40,131 nucleotides of DNA from Streptomyces sp. MBT53 (GTDB lineage: Bacteria > Actinomycetota > Actinomycetes > Streptomycetales > Streptomycetaceae). Positions 8,303 through 15,028 of the stretch are shown piece by piece. Within the stretch, counting starts at the first letter, position 1. The number at the start of each line of letters is the position of its first letter. The position numbers and the translations under genes are program-made. Below the pieces are notes generated by a model. The model saw only the letters and a list, made by a program, of their open reading frames with translations, did no database searches and was not told the origin of the DNA. The stretch lies in assembly GCF_016654115.1 (NCBI RefSeq), contig NZ_JAEQAZ010000066.1, positions 1-40,131 on the forward strand. Direction: 5' to 3'.

Positions 8303-9355
8303 TTAAGAGCTCGTGTCCAGGTTCACACGGGCCGCGATCGGGAGATGGTCGCTGCCGGTCCTGGGGAGGGTCCACGAGGTGACCGGTTCCACGCCCTGGA
8401 CCATGATCTGGTCGATCCGCGCCATCGGGAACGAGGCCGGCCAGCTGAACCCGAAGCCGTCGCCCGCCGCGCCCTGGGTGGAGCGCATCTGGGAGGTGAC
8501 GGCGTTCAGCGATCGGTCGTTCATCGTGCCGTTGAGGTCGCCGAGGAGGATCTTCCGCTTCAGCGGCTCGGCGGCGATGGCCTCACCGAGCGCGTCGGCG
8601 CTCGTGTCGCGCTGCCGGGCCGTGAACCCGGCCTTCAACTTCACCCGCACCGACGGGAGATGGGCGACGTAGACCGCGATCCGCCCCTCGGGGGTGGTGA
8701 CGGTGGCGCGCATCGCGCGGGTCCAGCCCAGCTTTATGTCCACGGCCTGGACGCCGGTCATCGGGTCCTTGCTCCACAGACCGACCGTGCCCTCGACCGC
8801 GTGGTACTTGTACGTCGACGCGAGGGCCTTCTCGTACGTCGGGACCGCCGAGGCCGTCAGCTCCTCCAGGGCGACGATGTCCGCGCCGGACGCGGCCACG
8901 TCACGGGCCGTACCGGCCGGGTCGGGGTTGTCGGCGTTGACGTTGTGCGTGGCCACGGTCAGGTCGCCGCCGGTGCCGGTCTTGTCGCTGAGCAGCAGCC
9001 CGCCGAAGAGGTTCAGCCAGACGACCGCCGGGAGGACGACGGCGATCAGCGCGGTCGCCGACTTGCGGACCAGGCCGAGGACCAGCAGCAGCGGGATCGC
9101 GATCCCGAACCAGGGCAGGAAGGTCTCCGTGAGACTGCCGAGGTTGCCGATCCGGTTCGGGATCCGCGAGTGCAGCAGCATGACGAGGGCCAGGACTACC
9201 GCCAGCGCGGCGAGGATCAGACCCCGGCGCCAGATCCTCCGGTCGCCCCGCCAGCCGTCGAACAGTCTGTTCCGCAGGCGCCGAAGTCGGTTTCCCTGCG
9301 GCTCGTCCCCCGAGCCGCCGTCGTCCGTCTCCGCCACATACGCCTGCTGTGCCAT
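8303..9355 (-). CDS. Membrane-anchored endonuclease/exonuclease/phosphatase-family protein
   Basis: This is a 350-aa protein. A basic cytoplasmic N-terminus is followed by three membrane helices at about residues 45-61, 76-94 and 100-120. An extracytoplasmic EEP domain follows from about 133. The catalytic signatures are visible: LTVATHNVNADNP (Asn), DIVALEEL (Glu), VAHLPSV (His), LLGDLNGT (Asp, Asn) and GSDHLPI (Asp-His) at the C-terminus. The family includes Mg2+-dependent nucleases and phosphodiesterases; an outward-facing hydrolase acting on nucleic acid, phospholipid or inositol phosphate is possible, but the substrate is unknown. The ATG start is the only reasonable one. The 184 bp upstream contain a GATCGG-TT-CCGATC palindrome (9416-9429) and the end of the tetR unit. 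Confidence 0.88.
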   Translation of the reverse strand: MAQQAYVAETDDGGSGDEPQGNRLRRLRNRLFDGWRGDRRIWRRGLILAALAVVLALVMLLHSRIPNRIGNLGSLTETFLPWFGIAIPLLLVLGLVRKSATALIAVVLPAVVWLNLFGGLLLSDKTGTGGDLTVATHNVNADNPDPAGTARDVAASGADIVALEELTASAVPTYEKALASTYKYHAVEGTVGLWSKDPMTGVQAVDIKLGWTRAMRATVTTPEGRIAVYVAHLPSVRVKLKAGFTARQRDTSADALGEAIAAEPLKRKILLGDLNGTMNDRSLNAVTSQMRSTQGAAGDGFGFSWPASFPMARIDQIMVQGVEPVTSWTLPRTGSDHLPIAARVNLDTSS

Positions 9356-9539
9356 ACCGTCGCCTCACTACCTGCCGTGCACACCATCGTCCCCGCGCCT
9401 ACGACCCTAGGGGATGATCGGTTCCGATCCGCCGTCCCATGACGGCCGTACTGGCACGAGGACGAACAAGTCGGCGCCGCGGGTTCCGAATCCGGGTCCG
9501 TAGGCCCCCTTTGTGACGAGACGCGCACATACGGATCCG

Positions 9540-10184
9540 CTAGGGCCCGGCCGGGCGCAGGGCCACCAGCACGGTGTCCACGAGGAGTTCGGACAGGCCC
9601 TCGGGGAGGTCGGCGTCGGCGCGCATGACGGTGCGCAGGAGCATCGGGCCGACCAGCATGTCGTTCATCAGCTCGGCGTCGAGGTCGGTGCGGAGTTCGC
9701 CGTTCTCCTGGCCCCGGCGCAGGATGTCCACCTGCTTGCGGCGCCGGGGTTCCACGACGGCCGCGTTGTACGCGGCCCAGACCTTCGGGCTGCTCTTCAT
9801 CTGGGCGAACACGTTGTGGAGGAGCGCCGAGGAGCGGGCCATCAGACCGCGCTGGCGCAGCTGTTCCACCATGGCCACGAGGTCGTCGCGCAGGGAGACG
9901 CCGGGCAGTTCGGGGTCCGGCGGCTCGGCCCCGCGGACGACGTCGACGAACAACTCCTCCTTGCCCGGCCAGCGGCGGTAGATGGTGGCCTTGCCGACAC
10001 CGGCGGTGCGGGCGATGCGCTCGATGGAGAGTTCGGCCAGGGGCACGCCTTCCTCCAGGAGCTTCATCACGCCTTCCGTGATGGCGCGTTCGACGGCCTC
10101 GCTGCGCGGGCGCCCTCGGGTGGGGGCGCACTGCCGGGTCCCGTTGTCGGTGCCGGTGGCGGTGCCGTTGTCGGCAAGGCTCAC
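9540..10184 (-). CDS. TetR-family transcriptional regulator
   Basis: This 214-aa protein starts at GTG, with GGAG four nt upstream. After a Thr/Gly-rich leader, the N-terminal TetR helix-turn-helix is clear: ERAITEGVMKLLEEG, then LSIERIARTAGVGKATIYRRWPGKEELF. The C-terminal part (about 85-214) is the ligand and dimer domain (TetR_C type) and is variable. It lies 53 nt downstream of, and in the same direction as, the 14-TM exporter gene, so the two are likely co-transcribed. The obvious inference is autoregulation and repression of the exporter through the palindrome at 11860-11882, relieved when an exported drug binds. Confidence 0.9.
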   Translation of the reverse strand: MSLADNGTATGTDNGTRQCAPTRGRPRSEAVERAITEGVMKLLEEGVPLAELSIERIARTAGVGKATIYRRWPGKEELFVDVVRGAEPPDPELPGVSLRDDLVAMVEQLRQRGLMARSSALLHNVFAQMKSSPKVWAAYNAAVVEPRRRKQVDILRRGQENGELRTDLDAELMNDMLVGPMLLRTVMRADADLPEGLSELLVDTVLVALRPAGP

Positions 10185-10237
10185 TTCACTCCGTCCCTTC
10201 GCTGTCCCCCCGTTGCCGTCTGTGGTGATTGTCGTCG

Positions 10238-11827
10238 CTACTCGCCCACGACGACCAACTCCTGCTCCTCCTTGCCCTCCTGACGGACCGTCGGCTTCCC
10301 GGGCAGGAAGAGGAACGCGACCACCGCTCCTACGACCGCGACGCCCGCGCCGCACAGGGCGGTGACGTGCATGGCGTGCAGGAAGGCGTCGTTGGCCGGG
10401 CCGACCAGGGCTTTGCCCTGCGGGCCGAGCTTCGCGGCGACTCCGAGGGTGGCCTCGATGGACTCGCCGGCCGTGTCGCGCAGGGCGGCCGGCACCGAGC
10501 CGAGCTTGCCCTCGATGCCGTTGCGGTAGGCGGTGGAGAGCACCGAGCCGAGTACGGCGATGCCGAGCGCGCCGCCGACCTGGCGGAAGGTGTTGCTCAG
10601 CGCGGACGCGGAGCCGGCCTTCTCGCGCGGCAGGGCCTGCATGATGACCACGCTGGTCGGGGTCATGACGTGTGCCATGCCGGCGCCCATGAGGAAGAAG
10701 ACGACCTCCAGGATCCAGATCGGCGTGTCCGCCTTGAGGGTCGCGAACGCGGAGAGCGTCCCGGCGAGCAGCAGCAGGCCGACGCCGGTCGTGATCCGGT
10801 TGCCGAAGCGGTCGACGACCAGCCGGGCGCGCGGCGCGAAGATCATCTGCGCGGCGGCCAGCGGGAGCATCAGCAGACCGGTCTGCAGCGGCGAGTAGCC
10901 GCGCACGCTCTGGGTGTAGAAGACCGAGAAGAAGGTCACGCCCATCAGTGCGAAGAAGACCAGCGCGATGGCGGCGATCGCGGCCGAGAACACCTTGTTC
11001 TTGAAGTACGTGACGTCGATGGACGGGTGGTCGCTGCGCTTCTCGAACCAGACGAACCCGGCGAGGACGACGACACCGGCGAGGATCGTCGACAGCACCT
11101 TGGGCGCCGTGAAGTCGGCGAGTTCGCCGCCCTCGATGATGCCGTAGACCAGCAGGACGAGGCCTACGACGGACAGGACCACGCCGATCGGGTCGAGGCG
11201 GCCGGGCTTCGGGTCGCGGGAGTCGGGGACCAGCCAGATCATCAGGGCGAGCGCGATGATCACGATGGGCACGTTGATCAGGAAGACCGAGCCCCACCAG
11301 AAGTGGTCGAGGAGGACACCGCCGGTGATCGGGCCGATCGCGATGGCGAGGCCGACGCCGCCGGCCCAGATGCCGATGGCCTTGGGCTGCTCCTCGCGCT
11401 CGAAGACGTTCATGAGGACGGCGAGGGTGGCGGGCATCACGAACGCGGCGCCGAGCGCCATCAGGGCGCGGAAGCCGATGAGCTGGTCGGGCGAGCCGGA
11501 CTCGGCGGCCAGCGCGGAGCCGATGCCGAACACGAGGAGACCGCCGAGCAGGGTCTTCTTGCGGCCCAGCCGGTCGCCGAGGAGGCCGGCGGTGAACAGC
11601 AGGCCGGCGAAGACGAGGGTGTAGGCGTTGATCGCCCACTCCAGCTCGCTCTGTGTCGCGCCCAGGCCGGTCGGGGCCGGGGTGGAGATGGTCTTGATGG
11701 CGACGTTGAGGATCGAGTTGTCGAGCACCACGATCAGCAGGCTCAGCATCAGCACGCCGAGGATGGCCCAACGGCGACGGTGCACCGCTTCGGGTATCCG
11801 GGTGCCCGGGACGGGTGGAGTGGTCAT
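10238..11827 (-). CDS. 14-TM MFS multidrug exporter (EmrB/QacA, DHA2 family)
   Basis: This 529-aa protein has about 14 hydrophobic helices. Family hallmarks are visible: VLDNSILNVAIKTI in TM1 (motif D1, LDxTIVNVALP-like), GLLGDRLGRKKTLLGG (motif A), GPITGGVLLDHFWWGSVFLINVPI (motif C and the TM6 entry) and ALSNTFRQVGGALGIAVLGSV near the C-terminus. The family exports cationic drugs, dyes or antibiotics by proton antiport. The C-terminus EGKEEQELVVVGE is cytoplasmic. It is followed after 53 nt by the TetR gene, which probably controls it. A 7-bp inverted repeat lies 33-55 nt upstream of the start. The substrate is not deducible from the sequence. Confidence 0.92.
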   Translation of the reverse strand: MTTPPVPGTRIPEAVHRRRWAILGVLMLSLLIVVLDNSILNVAIKTISTPAPTGLGATQSELEWAINAYTLVFAGLLFTAGLLGDRLGRKKTLLGGLLVFGIGSALAAESGSPDQLIGFRALMALGAAFVMPATLAVLMNVFEREEQPKAIGIWAGGVGLAIAIGPITGGVLLDHFWWGSVFLINVPIVIIALALMIWLVPDSRDPKPGRLDPIGVVLSVVGLVLLVYGIIEGGELADFTAPKVLSTILAGVVVLAGFVWFEKRSDHPSIDVTYFKNKVFSAAIAAIALVFFALMGVTFFSVFYTQSVRGYSPLQTGLLMLPLAAAQMIFAPRARLVVDRFGNRITTGVGLLLLAGTLSAFATLKADTPIWILEVVFFLMGAGMAHVMTPTSVVIMQALPREKAGSASALSNTFRQVGGALGIAVLGSVLSTAYRNGIEGKLGSVPAALRDTAGESIEATLGVAAKLGPQGKALVGPANDAFLHAMHVTALCGAGVAVVGAVVAFLFLPGKPTVRQEGKEEQELVVVGE

Positions 11828-11859
11828 GCGATCCAGACTAGGGAGCCTCGGGCGAATTC

Positions 11860-11882
11860 CGATACGAGACCGTGCCGTATCG
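11860..11882 (-). promoter_or_regulatory. Palindromic TetR-operator candidate before the exporter gene
   Basis: CGATACG (11860-11866) and CGTATCG (11876-11882) form a perfect inverted repeat with a 9-bp spacer, 33-55 nt upstream of the exporter ATG. Symmetry and location fit an operator overlapping the promoter, where the downstream-encoded TetR protein would bind. The same intergenic region also carries the panB promoter on the other strand. Confidence 0.6.
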
Positions 11883-12039
11883 TAAATCTTTTACTCAGAC
11901 CTTACGTATGCCCCGCACGTGATCGGACGTGACGCGGGTGACGTGGGCCCCTCTGGCCCTCCGTGACACGAGGTGCCACCATGGAGGGGATCCGGGGACG
12001 CCGTGAGGGTGCCTCGAGATGACTGAAGGAGCCGTTGCA

Positions 12040-12915
12040 ATGACGCAGCTTTCGGCTGCCCAGACTGGGAAGACCAGCTCCTCCGACGGCAGCAAGGCGC
12101 TGTACGGAGGCAAGGGCACACGCCGTATCACCGTTCGCGACATCGCTCTCGCCAAGGAACGCGGCGAGAAGTGGCCCATGCTCACCGCCTACGACGCGAT
12201 GACCGCGTCCGTCTTCGACGAGGCCGGCATCCCGGTCATGCTCGTCGGCGACTCGGCGGGCAACTGCCACCTCGGGTACGAGTCGACCGTGCCCGTCACG
12301 CTGGACGAGATGACCATGCTGTCCGCCGCGGTCGTACGGGGCACGCAGCGCGCGCTCATCGTCGGCGACCTGCCCTTCGGCTCCTACCAGGAGGGTCCGG
12401 TGCAGGCGCTGCGCTCGGCGACCCGGCTGGTGAAGGAGGCCGGGGTCGGCGCGGTGAAGCTGGAGGGCGGCGAGCGGTCGCACGAGCAGATCCGGCTCCT
12501 CGTCGAGTCCGGCATCCCGGTCATGGCGCACATCGGTCTCACCCCGCAGTCCGTGAACGCGATGGGGTACCGCGTGCAGGGACGCGGCGAGGAGGCCGCC
12601 CAGCAGTTGCTGCGGGACGCGAAGTCCGTGCAGGACGCGGGAGCGTTCGCGGTGGTTCTTGAGCTGGTTCCGGCGGAGCTGGCCGCCGAGGTGACCCGGG
12701 TGCTGCACATTCCCACGGTCGGGATCGGGGCGGGGGCCGAGACCGACGCCCAAGTCCTGGTGTGGACCGACATGTTGGGGCTGACGGGCGGCCGGATGCC
12801 CAAGTTCGTCAAGCAGTACGCCGATCTGCGGGCCGTCATGGGCGACGCGGCGAAGGCGTTCGCGGAGGACGTGGTCGGCGGGACGTTCCCGCTGGAGGAG
12901 CACTCCGTTCACTGA
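12040..12915 (+). CDS. panB: 3-methyl-2-oxobutanoate hydroxymethyltransferase
   Basis: This 291-aa enzyme (TIM barrel) transfers a hydroxymethyl group from 5,10-methylene-THF to ketoisovalerate, giving ketopantoate for pantothenate and CoA synthesis in the cytosol. Signatures: MLTAYDAMTASVFDEAG, VMLVGDSAGNCHLGYESTVPVTLDEM (Mg-binding Asp-Ser), VKLEGG, PVMAHIGLTPQSVNAMGYRVQG, LELVPAELA and IPTVGIGAGAETDAQVLVWTDMLGL. The ATG at 12040 is preferred over the ATG at 12019 because GAAGGAG (12024-12030) is at normal spacing only for the former. A Ser/Gly-rich extension of about 25 residues precedes the domain, as in other actinobacterial PanB. It is monocistronic with a strong terminator. The 212 bp upstream hold ACGTG motifs at 11917, 11927 and 11941. 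Confidence 0.96.
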   Translation: MTQLSAAQTGKTSSSDGSKALYGGKGTRRITVRDIALAKERGEKWPMLTAYDAMTASVFDEAGIPVMLVGDSAGNCHLGYESTVPVTLDEMTMLSAAVVRGTQRALIVGDLPFGSYQEGPVQALRSATRLVKEAGVGAVKLEGGERSHEQIRLLVESGIPVMAHIGLTPQSVNAMGYRVQGRGEEAAQQLLRDAKSVQDAGAFAVVLELVPAELAAEVTRVLHIPTVGIGAGAETDAQVLVWTDMLGLTGGRMPKFVKQYADLRAVMGDAAKAFAEDVVGGTFPLEEHSVH

Positions 12916-12941
12916 GCGGTTCAGAGCCACTGCGGCACCAT

Positions 12942-12985
12942 GGCAGCCCGCCGAACTTCCCCCGTCGGCGGGCTGCCCCCTCTTT
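12942..12985 (+). terminator. panB intrinsic terminator
   Basis: A perfect 13-bp stem GGCAGCCCGCCGA/TCGGCGGGCTGCC (12942-12954 and 12965-12977) with a 10-nt loop is followed by CCCTCTTTTG. It lies 27 nt after the panB stop. Confidence 0.88.
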
Positions 12986-13091
12986 TGCGCCTGAACCGGC
13001 GCCGCTCTCGCGGAGGTGGTTGCTCGCCGTCGTGGTTCCTCAATTGATGGTTGCGGTGATCGTCGGAAGACCGTCGCTGCCGTCGGTCAGT

Positions 13092-13132
13092 TGTCGGCGG
13101 CTGTCGGTGGGATGTAGGCGGTCTGTCGGCGG
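13092..13132 (+). promoter_or_regulatory. Helical-phase direct repeats upstream of drrA-like gene
   Basis: Four copies of TGT(C/A)GG(C/T)GG begin at 13092, 13102, 13113 and 13124, that is, every 10-11 bp, one helical turn. They end 21 nt before the ATG of the ABC gene. SARP/AfsR-type OmpR-like DNA-binding domains recognise direct heptamer repeats at about 11-bp spacing, and such a regulator is encoded next to the transporter genes. The link is inference. Confidence 0.4.
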
Positions 13133-13152
13133 CCCCTGGCACTGTCATCGGC

Positions 13153-14172
13153 ATGACGCGAATCGACAACACACCCAGCGGCACGGCAGTGACCGTGCGG
13201 GGGCTGGTCAAGCACTACGGCGAGACCAAGGCGCTGGACGGCGTCGACCTGGACGTCCGGGAGGGCACCGTGATGGGTGTGCTCGGGCCGAACGGTGCCG
13301 GCAAGACCACCCTCGTACGCATCCTGTCCACGCTGCTCGCCCCGACCGCCGGCGAGGCATCCGTCGCCGGCTACGACGTCCTGCGCCAGCCCCGCCAGCT
13401 GCGCCGGGTGATAGGCCTCACCGGCCAGTACGCCTCCGTCGACGAGAAGCTCCCCGGCTGGGAGAACCTCTACATGATCGGGCGGCTCCTTGACCTGTCC
13501 CGCAGGGACGCCCGCGCCCGCGCCGACGAACTGCTGGAGCGGTTCTCCCTCACGGACGCCGCCAAGCGGCCCGCCAGTACCTACTCCGGCGGTATGCGGC
13601 GGCGGCTCGACCTGGCCGCCTCGATGATCGGGCACCCGCAGGTGCTGTTCCTCGACGAGCCGACCACCGGTCTCGACCCGCGCACCCGCATGGAGGTGTG
13701 GGACGAGGTGCGGTCCATGGTCGGCGACGGCGTGACCGTGCTGCTCACCACCCAGTACATGGAGGAGGCCGAGGCGCTCGCCTCCGAGCTGACCGTGGTG
13801 GACCACGGCAAGGTCATCGCGAACGGCGGGATCGACGAGCTGAAGGCGAAGGTCGGTGGACGCGCGTTGCGCATCCGGCCGGCCGATCCACTCCAACTCC
13901 GGCCACTGGCCCACGCGTTGGACGAGCTGGGCATCACCGGCCTGGCCACCGTCACCGTCGACGTGGAGAGCGGCACGGTCCTGGTGCCGATCCTCAGCGA
14001 CGAGCAACTGACCGCCGTGGTCGGCGCGGTGAGCGCCCGCGGCCTCACCATCGCCTCCATCACCACCGAACTGCCCAGCCTGGACGAGGTGTTCCTCTCC
14101 CTCACCGGCCACCGTGCCAGTGCCCCGCAGGACTCCGTGCCCACCCCCGACCGCGAGGAGGTCGCCGTATGA
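13153..14172 (+). CDS. ABC transporter ATP-binding protein, DrrA-like
   Basis: This 339-aa protein has one nucleotide-binding domain of the daunorubicin-resistance (DrrA) group. Walker A is GPNGAGKTT (45-53), the signature is YSGGMRRRLDLA (from 144) and Walker B is VLFLDEPTTGLD (from 164). The switch-loop histidine is replaced by Gln (LLTTQYMEEAE, Q201), as is common in DrrA. A C-terminal extension of about 100 residues (from about 235, ending SLDEVFLSLTGHRA) is typical of this family and contacts the permease. It powers export of a lipophilic compound through the overlapping permease gene (ATGA overlap). The start is the ATG giving MTRIDNTPSG; a weak GGC-rich region lies before it. The 237 bp upstream hold the panB terminator and the 10-11 bp direct repeats. 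The substrate is unknown. Confidence 0.92.
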   Translation: MTRIDNTPSGTAVTVRGLVKHYGETKALDGVDLDVREGTVMGVLGPNGAGKTTLVRILSTLLAPTAGEASVAGYDVLRQPRQLRRVIGLTGQYASVDEKLPGWENLYMIGRLLDLSRRDARARADELLERFSLTDAAKRPASTYSGGMRRRLDLAASMIGHPQVLFLDEPTTGLDPRTRMEVWDEVRSMVGDGVTVLLTTQYMEEAEALASELTVVDHGKVIANGGIDELKAKVGGRALRIRPADPLQLRPLAHALDELGITGLATVTVDVESGTVLVPILSDEQLTAVVGAVSARGLTIASITTELPSLDEVFLSLTGHRASAPQDSVPTPDREEVAV

Positions 14173-14990
14173 GCGCCATCGCCGTGAAGCCCGGCGCCGT
14201 CGCGTCGGACCCCCGTATCCCGCTGCGCAATCACCTGCGCCACACCGGCGCCCTGATCCGGCGCAATCTGCTGTGGATCCGGCAGGATCCGGAGTCGATG
14301 TTCGACGCCATCCTGTTCCCGGTCATCTTCACGCTGCTGTTCGTGTACGTCTTCGGCGGCTCGATCGGGCAGTCGCTGGGCGGCGGGCAGGAGGCGTACG
14401 TGCAGTACGTCGTGCCCGGGCTGCTCGCCATGATGGGCATGAACATGGCCCAGGGAGTGGGCACCGGCTTCAACACCGACTTCCACACCGGGGTCATGGA
14501 CCGGTTCCGCTCGCTGCCCATCGGGCGCGCCTCGGTGCTGATCGCCAAGATCTCGGTCGAGATGATGCGGATGCTGGTCGCGTCCGCCGTGCTGATGGTC
14601 GTCGGTGTCCTCGTCGGCTTCCACATCCACCACTGGCTCGGCATGTTCGCCGCGATCGGACTGTCCGCGGTGTTCGGCTCGGCCCTGATGTGGGTGTTCC
14701 TCACCCTCGGCGTGACCATGAAGAGCGCGCAGTCCGTGCAGGCCATGGGCTTCCTGGTGCTGATGCCGCTGCAGTTCGGCTCGTCGATCTTCGCGCCGAC
14801 CGGTTCGATGCCGGGCTGGCTGCAGAACTTCACCGACTACAACCCGCTCTCCGCCCTGGCGGACGCGGCCCGCGGGCTGATGGTGGGCGGCCCGGTCGCC
14901 CACGGCGTGTGGCTGACGCTGGCCTGGTCGGTGGGGCTCACCGCGGTGATGGCCCCGATCTCGATCTACAAGTTCCGTACCAAAGCCTGA
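14169..14990 (+). CDS. ABC-2 type permease, DrrB-like
   Basis: This 273-aa protein has six predicted membrane helices, the usual ABC-2 (DrrB) layout. The N-terminal cytoplasmic segment with RHTGALIRRNLLWIRQDPESM is the ABC-2 amphipathic entry, followed by FDAILFPVIFTLLFVYVFGG. The loop DFHTGVMDRFRSLPIGRASVLIAK is the conserved coupling region. PTGSMPGWLQNFTDYNPLSALADAARGLMVGG before the last helix is the classic ABC-2 C-terminal motif. It forms a homodimeric pore with the DrrA-like ATPase, whose stop codon overlaps its ATG. It is convergent with the BTAD regulator gene, 38 bp away. Confidence 0.92.
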   Translation: MSAIAVKPGAVASDPRIPLRNHLRHTGALIRRNLLWIRQDPESMFDAILFPVIFTLLFVYVFGGSIGQSLGGGQEAYVQYVVPGLLAMMGMNMAQGVGTGFNTDFHTGVMDRFRSLPIGRASVLIAKISVEMMRMLVASAVLMVVGVLVGFHIHHWLGMFAAIGLSAVFGSALMWVFLTLGVTMKSAQSVQAMGFLVLMPLQFGSSIFAPTGSMPGWLQNFTDYNPLSALADAARGLMVGGPVAHGVWLTLAWSVGLTAVMAPISIYKFRTKA

Positions 14991-14991
14991 C

Positions 14992-15027
14992 CCGGCAGTG
15001 CGTCCCGTCCCGGCGGGTTCGTGCCGG
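14992..15027. terminator. Weak inverted repeat between convergent drrB-like and regulator genes
   Basis: CCGGCA (14992-14997) and TGCCGG (15022-15027) can pair across a 24-nt GC-rich loop that contains further CCCG/CGGG pairing. It lies between two stop codons facing each other and may serve both. No U-tract is present. Confidence 0.3.
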
Positions 15028-15028
15028 C

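Noticed and set aside
9416..9429. GATCGG-TT-CCGATC palindrome between tetR and the EEP gene
   Set aside because: Short and without context linking it to a regulator; noted under the EEP gene only.
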